From assembly GCA_902488815.1 (NCBI GenBank), contig CABTXP010000047.1, positions 1 through 8,799 on the forward strand: a stretch of 8,799 nucleotides of DNA, read 5' to 3'. The position numbers and the translations under genes are program-made. Every line of letters begins with the position of its first letter. Within the stretch, counting starts at the first letter, position 1. Source of the DNA: an uncultured Eubacteriales bacterium (lineage in GTDB: Bacteria; Bacillota; Clostridia; Tissierellales; Peptoniphilaceae). The notes beneath the pieces were generated by a model. The model made no database searches and was not told where the DNA came from. It saw only the letters and a program-made list of their open reading frames with translations. This document shows positions 1 to 7,816 of the stretch, piece by piece.

Positions 1-167
<167 letters not shown>

Positions 168-192
168 TCAAAATTACAGCCTTAATTTGCAC

Positions 193-218
193 AATAAAAG
201 CCATGGCAAAACCATGGC
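193..218 (-). terminator. Small hairpin terminator upstream of the tuf promoter
   Basis: A perfect 7-bp stem (GCCATGG/CCATGGC, 200-206 with 212-218) closes a 5-base loop and is followed on the minus strand by TTTTATTG. It would end transcripts from the membrane-protein gene about 170 bases downstream of its stop and keep them out of tuf. The T-run is short, so termination may be incomplete. No better hairpin is seen between 219 and 387. Confidence 0.5.
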
Positions 219-294
219 GTAAAATTCATGTGAAGTTGTTGTGGAAAGAGCAATCTGAACCTTGTGCCTTTAGCAATTGGACCTTTAATCCCTA

Positions 295-345
295 TTATTT
301 TGTTCCATGCCCTTTTGTCATTTGATTTTTAAACTGTATTTTCAT
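295..345 (-). CDS. Possible 16-codon small ORF between the membrane-protein gene and tuf
   Basis: ATG at 343-345, TAA at 295-297, product MKIQFKNQMTKGHGTK. It has a good ribosome binding site (AAGGTGAT, five bases before the ATG) and starts 42 bases after the stop of the upstream gene on the same strand, so it would be cotranscribed with it. The peptide is basic and has no recognisable domain. It could be a real small protein, the stump of a decayed gene, or chance. The rest of 102-387 shows only the tuf promoter and the hairpin. Confidence 0.25.
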   Translation of the reverse strand: MKIQFKNQMTKGHGTK

Positions 346-387
346 CGGAATCACCTTTTTCTTATTACTTTTATACCCCGAGTGAAA

Positions 388-1101
388 TTATTTAAACTTA
401 ATGCCCTTGTTTTTTAAGGGGCCGTCTTTTTTCTCTCTAAAAATTTCTTTAAGCTTTTCCTTGCCCTTCTTCGGCATGACATTTACCACATACTTGCCGG
501 CTTCAGTCTCCCCTTTGATAATGAGAGTGCCGCCCTTGCTTTCCTGCACCGTCCTTATGGAGTCGTAGGGAAAGAAGGCCGTGCTCACAACAATACCCTC
601 GTCGTAAGTGCCTACATTTGTGCCCAGCCTTTCAGAGCCGCCCATTATACCGAGCTTGGCATCGCGCAAAGTATAAACGGCAAGACCGTTATTCTCATGT
701 ACCTCTATCATTCTGCCGAAGCTTGTAGAGATAAAGAAGAGCACCACCACGCCTATGTATAGGTAGGGGTTGGTGAGAAAGCTTAAAAAATTCACTTGAT
801 ACACTACGTTTATAAAGTAAAGATTTGCAAAGACAAAAAACAAAAGTATTATGCCTTGGTGCATAATCATCGGCCACTTGTTAACTTCCAAACCTTTAAG
901 CTTTAAAATTTTGCCGTAGTTTTTGTAAAGCTCGGAAAAAGAAAAAATTGTAAGTAGGTTTACCACTCCCCAAAAAAAGGCATAGGACGTACCGTACTTA
1001 GAAGGGTCTCTGTAACCCTTTGCCTCAAAATATAAAACGGGAGAGACACAAAGTGCTCCTATAATAATGTAAGTAATATTTTTGTAAAATTTATTTTGCA
1101 T
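388..1101 (-). CDS. Unrecognised four-helix membrane protein with a soluble C-terminal domain
   Basis: I do not recognise this 237-residue protein by name. It has no signal peptide with a cleavage site, but four hydrophobic stretches at about 8-25, 40-57, 80-101 and 112-127, then a soluble tail of about 105 residues. The tail alternates short beta-like strands (GIVVSTAFFPYDSI, GTLIIKG, KYVVNVM) and ends in a lysine-rich helix and tail. This layout resembles small bacterial PH-like (DUF5673-type) membrane proteins, but that is a guess from the strand pattern. The lysine-rich C-terminus suggests the tail faces the cytoplasm. ATG at 1099-1101 follows AAAGGAG by five bases, which supports the start. 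It is divergent from the S-layer nucleotidase gene and shares its promoter region. Confidence 0.85.
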   Translation of the reverse strand: MQNKFYKNITYIIIGALCVSPVLYFEAKGYRDPSKYGTSYAFFWGVVNLLTIFSFSELYKNYGKILKLKGLEVNKWPMIMHQGIILLFFVFANLYFINVVYQVNFLSFLTNPYLYIGVVVLFFISTSFGRMIEVHENNGLAVYTLRDAKLGIMGGSERLGTNVGTYDEGIVVSTAFFPYDSIRTVQESKGGTLIIKGETEAGKYVVNVMPKKGKEKLKEIFREKKDGPLKNKGIKFK

Positions 1102-1127
1102 TTAAACTCCTTTGATATGTGATAGAT

Positions 1128-1159
1128 TTGTGGAAGATTTCTACTAAATATTATACAAT
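1128..1159 (+). promoter_or_regulatory. Probable promoter of the S-layer nucleotidase gene
   Basis: Plus-strand -35-like TTGTGG (1128-1133) lies 17 bases before TTATAC (1151-1156); an alternative -10, TACAAT (1154-1159), would need a 20-base spacer. The match is moderate. It is followed by a leader of about 28 bases with AAGGAGG at 1177-1183, seven bases before the ATG. Confidence 0.4.
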
Positions 1160-1178
1160 ATAGTTAAGATTATTATAA
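1150..1178 (-). promoter_or_regulatory. Promoter of the membrane-protein gene, overlapping the divergent one
   Basis: On the minus strand a perfect -10 TATAAT (1150-1155) lies 17 bases from a weak -35 TTATAA (1173-1178). The -10 occupies the same bases as the plus-strand -10 candidate, so RNA polymerase could probably use only one direction at a time. The predicted leader is about 42 bases. Confidence 0.5.
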
Positions 1179-1190
1179 GGAGGAGATAAA

Positions 1191-3287
1191 ATGAAACGAC
1201 ACATTTCACTCTTACTTGCTTTAGTATTAGTATTTTCATTAGCGGCAAACTTCGCATTTGCAGCTGAGCAAGAAGAGATAGTAATCTTGCACACGAACGA
1301 CGTACACGGTAGAGCGGTAGAAGATGCAAAAGCAAAACCGGCTGTAGCAGGCTATGCAAAAATCAAAGCATACAAAGACTCCATCAACAAAGACCAAAAC
1401 GTAATCTTACTTGATGGCGGAGACGTGCTTCACGGTACAACATTTGCCACAATTTCAAGAGGCGAATCAATAGTAAAATTGATGAACGAACTTGGATATG
1501 CAGCACATGTACCCGGCAACCACGACTTTAACTACGGCTATGACAGATTGGTAGAACTGTCAAAAGTAGCAAAATATCCAATCGTAGCATCAAACGTAGT
1601 TAGAGAAGGCGGCCAAAGAGACTTACAAGAAAGTACAATAGTAGAAGTAAACGGTGTAAAAGTAGGTATCTTCGGACTATCAACTCCTGAAACACTATAC
1701 AAGTCTTCACCAAAGAACACAAAGGGCGTAAAATTTTTAGACCTTGCCACAACAGCAAATGACGAAGTTAAAAAATTAAAAGACCAAGGCGCAGACATTG
1801 TAGTAGCATTGACACACTTGGGAGTAGACGAATCCACAAAGGCTGAAGAAAGATCCACATACATTGCACAAAATGTAAAAGGCATCGATGTAATAGTAGA
1901 CGGCCACTCACACACACTACTACCTGACGGTAAGAGAATAGGCGACACAATCATCGTACAAACAGGCGGCAACGGATCAGGCCTTGGACAAGTAACACTA
2001 AAGTTAAAAGACAAAAAAGTAGCATCGGCATCAGCCAAAGTATTAGGCTACGAAGACCTGAAAGGCTACGAACCTGACAAAAAGGTATTGGAAATCATCA
2101 AAGAAGTAGAAGAACAAAACAAACCATACCTTGAAAAAGTACTAGGTACAGCAGCAGTAGACCTAAACGGTGAAAGAGAAGCCAACAGAACAGGCGAAAC
2201 AAACTTAGGTAACCTTATAACAGACGCAATGCTACAAGAAACAAAAGCAGACTGCGCACTTACAAACGGCGGCGGAATAAGAGCCACAATCAAAAAAGGC
2301 GAAGTAAAACGTCAAGACATAATCACATCATTCCCGTTCACAAACTACCCCGTAACACTAAAAGTGACAGGAGAAGAAATAATCCAAGCACTTGAAAACG
2401 GAGTAAAAGGTGCACCGGAACCGGCAGGATGCTTCCCGCAAGTAGCAGGCATGACATTTAAATACGACGACGCACAACCGGCAGGCAAGAGAGTATTTGA
2501 CCTAAAGATCAAAGGACAACCTGTAGACCTTAAAAAAGAATACATCTTGGCAACCAACGACTTTATGGCAGCAGGCGGAGACGGCTACACAGTATTCGCA
2601 GGCAAAAAACCTCTAAAAGAATTCAAGCTTCTATCAGAAGTATTGGAAGACTACTTCGCAACACATAAAGACGTAAAAGCCGAAGTAGAAAAGAGAATCG
2701 TAAAAGAAGCAAAAGGCGAAGCAAAACCTGGCTTCACAGACATAGAAGGTCACTGGGCAAAAGACTACATCAACTATGTAGTAGAAAAAGGATACTTTAA
2801 CGGCCTATCAATGACAAAATTCGGACCTAATGCCGACATAACAAGAGCAATGCTCGTAACAGTATTAGGAAGATACGAAAAAGTAGATACAAAAGCATAC
2901 ACTAAAGTATCATTCTCAGACTCAAAAGAAGGTGCATACTACGCACCATATGTAGAATGGGCAAAAGCAGAAGGTATCGTAAAAGGATATGAAGACGGAA
3001 CATTTAAACCCGACAAAGAAATCTCAAGAGCTGAAATGGCAGCAATCATATCCAGATTCCTAACAGAATACAAAAAAGTAGAAGTAAAAGGTGAAGTAGA
3101 ACAATTCACAGACGAAGCAATGCTACCCGAATGGGCAAAAGAAGACATCTACAACGTAGCAAAACTTGGAGTAATCACAGGATTTAACAACAACGGCAAA
3201 GCCGGCAAATTCTTTGACCCCACAGGCACATCACTACGTTCACAATTAGCAGCAATAATGTACCGCATGGATACATTTGTAAAATAA
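1191..3287 (+). CDS. Secreted S-layer-anchored 5'-nucleotidase / cyclic phosphodiesterase
   Basis: The 698-residue protein hydrolyses nucleoside monophosphates (and in this family often UDP-sugars or 2',3'-cyclic nucleotides) outside the cell, for nucleoside and phosphate salvage. Residues 1-24 are a signal peptide, probably cut after AFA. The metallophosphoesterase domain carries all the dinuclear-metal motifs: D37 and H39 in LHTNDVHG, D78 in DGGDVLHG, N110-H111 in GNHDFNYG, H209 in LTHLG, and H239 and H241 in DGHSHT. The 5'-nucleotidase C-terminal domain follows (about 315-480) with NLGNLITDAM, TNGGGIR, FPFTNY and TNDFMAAGGDGYTVF. Three SLH repeats (about 515-560, 575-622, 639-692) should bind the secondary cell-wall polymer. 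The signature Arg is kept in each (R552, R613, R683), but only repeat 2 has a near-canonical TRAE motif (SRAE). Codons are strongly biased to C- or A-ending forms, suggesting high expression. The gene is monocistronic. Exact substrate cannot be read from sequence. Confidence 0.95.
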   Translation: MKRHISLLLALVLVFSLAANFAFAAEQEEIVILHTNDVHGRAVEDAKAKPAVAGYAKIKAYKDSINKDQNVILLDGGDVLHGTTFATISRGESIVKLMNELGYAAHVPGNHDFNYGYDRLVELSKVAKYPIVASNVVREGGQRDLQESTIVEVNGVKVGIFGLSTPETLYKSSPKNTKGVKFLDLATTANDEVKKLKDQGADIVVALTHLGVDESTKAEERSTYIAQNVKGIDVIVDGHSHTLLPDGKRIGDTIIVQTGGNGSGLGQVTLKLKDKKVASASAKVLGYEDLKGYEPDKKVLEIIKEVEEQNKPYLEKVLGTAAVDLNGEREANRTGETNLGNLITDAMLQETKADCALTNGGGIRATIKKGEVKRQDIITSFPFTNYPVTLKVTGEEIIQALENGVKGAPEPAGCFPQVAGMTFKYDDAQPAGKRVFDLKIKGQPVDLKKEYILATNDFMAAGGDGYTVFAGKKPLKEFKLLSEVLEDYFATHKDVKAEVEKRIVKEAKGEAKPGFTDIEGHWAKDYINYVVEKGYFNGLSMTKFGPNADITRAMLVTVLGRYEKVDTKAYTKVSFSDSKEGAYYAPYVEWAKAEGIVKGYEDGTFKPDKEISRAEMAAIISRFLTEYKKVEVKGEVEQFTDEAMLPEWAKEDIYNVAKLGVITGFNNNGKAGKFFDPTGTSLRSQLAAIMYRMDTFVK

Positions 3288-3303
3288 ACTGCACAACCAA
3301 TAC

Positions 3304-3337
3304 AAAAGGCTATGAGGAAAACCCCATAGCCTTTTTT
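3304..3337. terminator. Bidirectional terminator between convergent genes
   Basis: An 11-bp stem (AAAAGGCTATG, 3304-3314, with CATAGCCTTTT, 3325-3335) has a 10-base loop that can itself form a short GG/CC pair. On the plus strand it ends in six Ts; on the minus strand it is followed by TTTTGTATTG. It lies 16 bases after the nucleotidase stop and 11 bases beyond the stop of the converging restriction operon, so it probably serves both. Confidence 0.9.
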
Positions 3338-3348
3338 ATTTACAAAAA

Positions 3349-6222
3349 TTAATCCAATAATTTTAAAACCCCTTTGCCAAAAGCAACCTCTATTGACATA
3401 GTCTTTCTACCAATCTCATCAAAGGTCACATCAATTTTATCTTCACCTAATTTTGCCGTAACAGTTCCCTTGCCGAATTTGTTGTGAATAACCCTGTCCC
3501 CAACATTGACGTCGACATGGAAACCTTCATCATCTTGAGAAGTTCTTTCTACCTTCTCTACATCTTTATTTATCTTTATCTTCTTGGCAGGTATCTTGTC
3601 AACCTCATCCTTCTTAATGCTTTCAACAAATTTATTTTTAATTTTTTTGGGCTTAACTATCATAGAATTACTTTGCTCTTTAGATAGTCGATCATAGTCT
3701 TCCCTGCTCAATACAGTTGAGAACAGTCCAACTTTTCCATCTTCAGATCTCTTGTTTATACCTGCATAGACCAAGCTTGCATCTTCATATCTTCTGAATT
3801 TATAAACTGCATCATTCATTGAACGTTCGTTAAAAAGACCGAGGGAAATTAAAATATCAAAATCCTTTGTCGTTATCCCCGTAACCTTTTTAAACAAACC
3901 GCCTTCCAACTTTGTAATGACGTCAATTAATGTTTCCTCTCTAAATTCTGTAAGATACATAAATACAGGAATCCTTGTGGCAAATTGAATAAGCTTTTCC
4001 TGTATTTTCTTTCGCAAGGAAATAACTTCTTTTTGTTCCTTAGTTAATTTCTCGCTTTCTTTTTTAGTTAATTTTTTATCTTTAGTCTTTGCTTTTTTTA
4101 TACTTTCCGACCTGTTTATAATAGTCTCTATGTCCTTGTTAAGACTTCTGAATCCTTCAATAGACATTAGCGCATCCATAGCTTCTTGATTGTCAAGAAG
4201 TCTTTGCAAAGTGTCATTGTCAACATTAACCAAAAGGGCGCTTTCCCATCTTCTCGCAAGTAAAGTAGCCGAAGTGCCTGCAGTAGTAATATCTAAAATA
4301 TCCGTAGCATCAACAGCCTGCATATTAGCTCCGTCATAGGCAAGTACAGGCAAAAATTTAATAAATTCTCCAACCTTTTCTCTATTGCTGCCGCCTTTAA
4401 TATCCAAGCCCATAGAATAATCCGCCACTTGTCTCAAAGCTCTGTTTAAAGCAAAGTCAAATACATAACATTCCTCTTTGAGAATTTCAGGACTACCGTC
4501 TTCATTCTTAGTCGTCCATGGACTTTGAACTCTAAAGGCAGCTTGAAAATATGTTTCAGGACTTGAGAGATTTCTAAGCATAAAGATTGCCGTCCAAGGT
4601 CTGACAGTAACGCCTGTGGTAAGCTTGCCACAAGAAAGAGTAATGGATTTTGTACTTAAAGGGGGGTCCATTGAATCTCTAACAGGATCCAAGGCCTTAA
4701 CTCCAATCCCCGCCTTAGTGCCTGCCGCAACATTAATTGTATAGTCGTGATAAAAAACATTTTGTCTTTCACACAATAAATTTTTCATTGCATAGCAAGA
4801 AGCAACATCTGGCAAAAACCAAAAAGTATGATTTAAAACACCTAAAAGTCTTACATCGGAATAAGGCATAACAGGTTTTCGATTTTGTCCTAATTTTAAA
4901 TTGTCTACAGTGGTGGGCGCATAAGAGCCGCGAATTAAATCAAGCCACTTTTGTACATATTCCTTGTGAATAAATTGAGCACTTTCAGTACTTGAGCCTT
5001 TCTTATATTCAGCTTTGAAAAATTCATTTAAATCGAACTCGTCAAATTCGCCCGACTTTGCAATCTCCGTAATCTCTTTTGGCATCTTATAAGTAAGCAT
5101 TACCATCCTTGGCAAAGCCTCATAAGGATTATTCGGTCCATTCCAATTAGCCTTTTCATTTTGCTCATCAGTATAAGTCCAGGAAAAAATTTGATTTTCT
5201 ACAAACTCACCTGTGTTTAAAGCCCTGAAAGGAGTGCCGGATAAAAACAAATAGTATTCACTTGTTATTGGTAGAAAGGATTCGTTAATGGCATTGTAAG
5301 CTTCTTCTCTCTTGTAGTTTTCAGGGTCAAAAGTATCATACTTGTCTTCATCTTCGTAGTAAAATAAACTTTTTGCATTTTCTCTCCACGCTCCGAAATG
5401 ATACTCGTCAAAAATAACCAAATCCCAATTTTCAGTATGAACCCACTCATTCTTCTCTTTAATGCCGCCGTTTTCATTTACGCCTAAAAAGTCTTGAAAA
5501 GAACCGAAGCACACAATAGGTCTTTTTTTATCTAAGTCTTCGGGAGTTGTTCCAGTCCTATGCTCATAATTTTTGGAGTAATATTGCCAACCTTCAAAGT
5601 CAATATGAGTTAATAAATCTTCCTCCCAAGCCGATTGAACGGCAGGTTTAAAAGTAAGAATCAAAACTCTCTTCATATTCATAGCCTTTGCCAATTGATA
5701 TGCCGCAAAAGTTTTGCCGAAACGCATTTTTGCATTCCACAAAAACTTAATCGACCTTTGAGGGCTGTGTTTCTTCTCATATTCAAAATAAGCCTTGGTC
5801 ATATTGACGGCATTTAATTGCTCAGGTCTCATGGCAAAATCTTCAGTTCTGTTTTCAAAATTATCCGTTCGGGTCTTAACAGCTAAAATGGCCGCCTTAA
5901 CGTCATCAATGGTGCATTTGAAATACTCGCTGATGCCTTGTCTCTTACAACCCCTTTTAATAAGTTCTCTATGTACCTCGTGATCCAAAAAAGTAGAGCC
6001 GTCAGGACGCATAGCTGTTTCAGAATAAACAAGCTCGTGGGATGATTCCCCTGTGGGCGTCTTTATGGTGTCAAATTGTCCAATTCTTTCAATAGCGGTT
6101 TTCTTGGTATAGCCTACTTTCAGGAAACCCTCATACGTAGGATCGGTCTTGTGCTGCGCAACATAAATAGTAGGTGTGCCCTCAGGTCTTCCCGAAGCAT
6201 ACTTGTCAAAAACATCAGCCAT
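3349..6222 (-). CDS. T5orf172 nuclease-SF2 helicase protein, restriction subunit with PcrA-like Tudor tail
   Basis: This 957-residue protein is probably the DNA-cleaving and translocating subunit of the operon. Residues 17-115 look like a T5orf172 domain (GIY-YIG nuclease superfamily): IYVA at 19-22, LKVGYT at 34-39, R46, an E82/H84 helix and EYF at 99-101. A superfamily 2 ATPase core follows: Walker A AKMRFGKT (164-171), Walker B FDEYH (271-275), motif III SGTP (328-331), motif V TTGVTV (535-540) and motif VI FQAAFRVQSPW (559-569), whose arginine finger would be R564. Residues 700-745 are a lysine-rich, coiled-coil-like linker. The last 55 residues (VGDRVIHNKFGKGTV at 907-921, then VTFDEIGRK) match the Tudor-like C-terminal domain of PcrA/UvrD helicases. 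ATG follows GAGGAGG by six bases, and that site lies inside the end of the methylase gene one base upstream, so translation is coupled. Domain calls are firm for the helicase and good for the termini; enzyme activity is inferred. Confidence 0.9.
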   Translation of the reverse strand: MADVFDKYASGRPEGTPTIYVAQHKTDPTYEGFLKVGYTKKTAIERIGQFDTIKTPTGESSHELVYSETAMRPDGSTFLDHEVHRELIKRGCKRQGISEYFKCTIDDVKAAILAVKTRTDNFENRTEDFAMRPEQLNAVNMTKAYFEYEKKHSPQRSIKFLWNAKMRFGKTFAAYQLAKAMNMKRVLILTFKPAVQSAWEEDLLTHIDFEGWQYYSKNYEHRTGTTPEDLDKKRPIVCFGSFQDFLGVNENGGIKEKNEWVHTENWDLVIFDEYHFGAWRENAKSLFYYEDEDKYDTFDPENYKREEAYNAINESFLPITSEYYLFLSGTPFRALNTGEFVENQIFSWTYTDEQNEKANWNGPNNPYEALPRMVMLTYKMPKEITEIAKSGEFDEFDLNEFFKAEYKKGSSTESAQFIHKEYVQKWLDLIRGSYAPTTVDNLKLGQNRKPVMPYSDVRLLGVLNHTFWFLPDVASCYAMKNLLCERQNVFYHDYTINVAAGTKAGIGVKALDPVRDSMDPPLSTKSITLSCGKLTTGVTVRPWTAIFMLRNLSSPETYFQAAFRVQSPWTTKNEDGSPEILKEECYVFDFALNRALRQVADYSMGLDIKGGSNREKVGEFIKFLPVLAYDGANMQAVDATDILDITTAGTSATLLARRWESALLVNVDNDTLQRLLDNQEAMDALMSIEGFRSLNKDIETIINRSESIKKAKTKDKKLTKKESEKLTKEQKEVISLRKKIQEKLIQFATRIPVFMYLTEFREETLIDVITKLEGGLFKKVTGITTKDFDILISLGLFNERSMNDAVYKFRRYEDASLVYAGINKRSEDGKVGLFSTVLSREDYDRLSKEQSNSMIVKPKKIKNKFVESIKKDEVDKIPAKKIKINKDVEKVERTSQDDEGFHVDVNVGDRVIHNKFGKGTVTAKLGEDKIDVTFDEIGRKTMSIEVAFGKGVLKLLD

Positions 6223-6223
6223 A

Positions 6224-7816
6224 TTAATCCTCCTCGTCGTCCATAGGCCTGATCATTGACTCGATAAAATCAATTTCCTCTTGATTCAAATTATATTTTT
6301 TGTATAACTCTTCATCAGTCCACGGCTTTGAAAAATCTTGTAGGGGAACAAACTGATAAACTCCCCTGGGACCGTTTTGAGTTTTCTTTTTTACACTTAC
6401 TAAATATCTGAAGAACTTCGTCTTAATATACGTTATGATGTTTTCACATTCTTCTTTAGAAAAATTGTGTTTGTCGGGATCATATCCGATTACTAAATAC
6501 GTTTGTGAACAAACGCTGTTTTCTTCTCCTAAAAATGGATTTCCTAAAACTTTTGAATCATTCCCAGAACCGCCGGCAGCGGGTATATAAATTTTATTTA
6601 GCTTGACTGAATCAAAGTTCTTCGGAATATCTTTTTTAGAGATCCATCCATATTCTACTTTATGCATATTCCTGTTGACATAATATTTATACCTATGTTC
6701 GTCTGTCTCATTATGTTTATAATCATTCCAATTTGATGTCAACTTGTCACCGTCATCAAAAAAATGTTTAGGGCTTACTAAATTAGAAAAGTTATTTTCA
6801 CCATTGTAATATTCGCCTTCAAAAGAAACAATCTTATCTATTATGCCATATGCTCTTGGATCTCTAATTACGATACCTGCATTAATCGGATCTAATAAAC
6901 CCTCTCTATAAATAAAGTCTTCATGTGCTGTCGGATAATAATAGTACTTGCAACTCTTTTTATAGTTTTTTGCCCATAGAAAATAATTTACTCCGCCTTT
7001 AATTGAAACACCCGGAAAAATAACAGAAGAATCTTCATAATCATGTATCTCTTTAAAATTATTTGTGTGTATCATTTCATCTACCCAAGAATCAGGTATC
7101 CCTTGGGATGTCTTAGTCATCCACCTGGAAGGTGTAATCATAACTATATATCTGGGATTTAGTGCTATAGCTTTAGAAATAAATTCGTTGTAAATTGATA
7201 ATGCATTTGCACTGTTTGCTCCCTCAATTCCAAAAGTTAACTGATATGGTGGATTACCGATAACTACATCAAATTTCATATTAAATATCTCCTCAGGTTT
7301 ATATGTATGTATAAATTCATAGGCGTGTTTTTCTAAGCCTTCCGCTCTGTCAAATATTTTTTTAGACGCTCCGCAAAACTTACATCTCTTCCCTTCCCAT
7401 GTGTGTTCAATAGAGCGAAATATAATATTCCCTTCCGGGTTTTCAAATTGGGATACGGAAAAATTTGTCGCGGGATACTTTGTATAGTAAAGGGTTCTCC
7501 TTGCCATTAAAGATGTTAGCTCTGTAATTGCTATGCCGAAGAGTTGATTGTGATATATGTGATCCAGTCTTTCCTGTAAGTCCGGAATTTCATCTTCAAG
7601 TCCTTTAATGAGTCTCTTGGCAATTTCTCTTAAAAAAACTCCCGACTTGCATGCAGGATCCAAAAATTTTGTATTCGGATCTTTAAATAATTCTTGAGGC
7701 AGTAAATCAATCATTTTTACTGCTACATCCGGCGGAGTAAATACCTCGTCATTGGATAGATTTGCCAAACAGTCCAATATGTCGGGGTTGTATGTATTAT
7801 TATATAAATTACTCAA
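6224..7816 (-). CDS. Eco57I-type adenine-specific DNA methyltransferase
   Basis: The 530-residue protein should transfer a methyl group from SAM to N6 of adenine at the system's target site, protecting host DNA. Motif X-like NDEVFTPPDVA is at 22-32. Motif I is FLDPACKSGVFL (51-62), with K57 where most relatives have Gly. Motif IV FDVVIGNPPYQLT (182-194) gives the catalytic NPPY. FPGVSIKGGVNYFLW (267-281) fits the later core motifs. Residues 300-490 are probably the target-recognition region. The C-terminus (SKPWTDEELYKKYNL, then a short acidic helix) is typical of Eco57I-type methylases. Two cysteines and two histidines (C145, C148, H164, H170) lie between motifs III and IV. The start is TTG at 7814-7816, preceded by GGAGGTG at seven bases; it overlaps the upstream gene by 8 bases. 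Codons use many T-ending forms (AAT, GAT, TAT), unlike the nucleotidase gene. Whether it also cleaves, like true Eco57I, is doubtful: no N-terminal nuclease is present. Confidence 0.92.
   Translation of the reverse strand: MSNLYNNTYNPDILDCLANLSNDEVFTPPDVAVKMIDLLPQELFKDPNTKFLDPACKSGVFLREIAKRLIKGLEDEIPDLQERLDHIYHNQLFGIAITELTSLMARRTLYYTKYPATNFSVSQFENPEGNIIFRSIEHTWEGKRCKFCGASKKIFDRAEGLEKHAYEFIHTYKPEEIFNMKFDVVIGNPPYQLTFGIEGANSANALSIYNEFISKAIALNPRYIVMITPSRWMTKTSQGIPDSWVDEMIHTNNFKEIHDYEDSSVIFPGVSIKGGVNYFLWAKNYKKSCKYYYYPTAHEDFIYREGLLDPINAGIVIRDPRAYGIIDKIVSFEGEYYNGENNFSNLVSPKHFFDDGDKLTSNWNDYKHNETDEHRYKYYVNRNMHKVEYGWISKKDIPKNFDSVKLNKIYIPAAGGSGNDSKVLGNPFLGEENSVCSQTYLVIGYDPDKHNFSKEECENIITYIKTKFFRYLVSVKKKTQNGPRGVYQFVPLQDFSKPWTDEELYKKYNLNQEEIDFIESMIRPMDDEED

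Noticed and set aside
219..294. Possible tRNA or small RNA upstream of tuf because of a GGTTCAGATT T-loop-like sequence
   Set aside because: The flanking bases do not pair into a T-arm and no acceptor stem or anticodon arm can be found.
1538..2038. Minus-strand 166-codon open frame inside the nucleotidase gene
   Set aside because: It is antisense to the conserved metallophosphoesterase domain, has no recognisable motif and reflects the strong codon bias of the real gene.
3642..3648. A7 tract in the nuclease-helicase gene just before the linker to the Tudor-like tail, as a possible programmed frameshift
   Set aside because: The reading frame across it is CCC AAA AAA ATT, which is not the canonical slippery arrangement, and A-runs of this length are common in such AT-rich DNA.
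4661..4666. Run of six Gs (Cs on the coding strand) in the helicase core as a phase-variation tract
   Set aside because: Too short for efficient slippage compared with the longer homopolymer tracts of known phase-variable genes, and the frame is intact.
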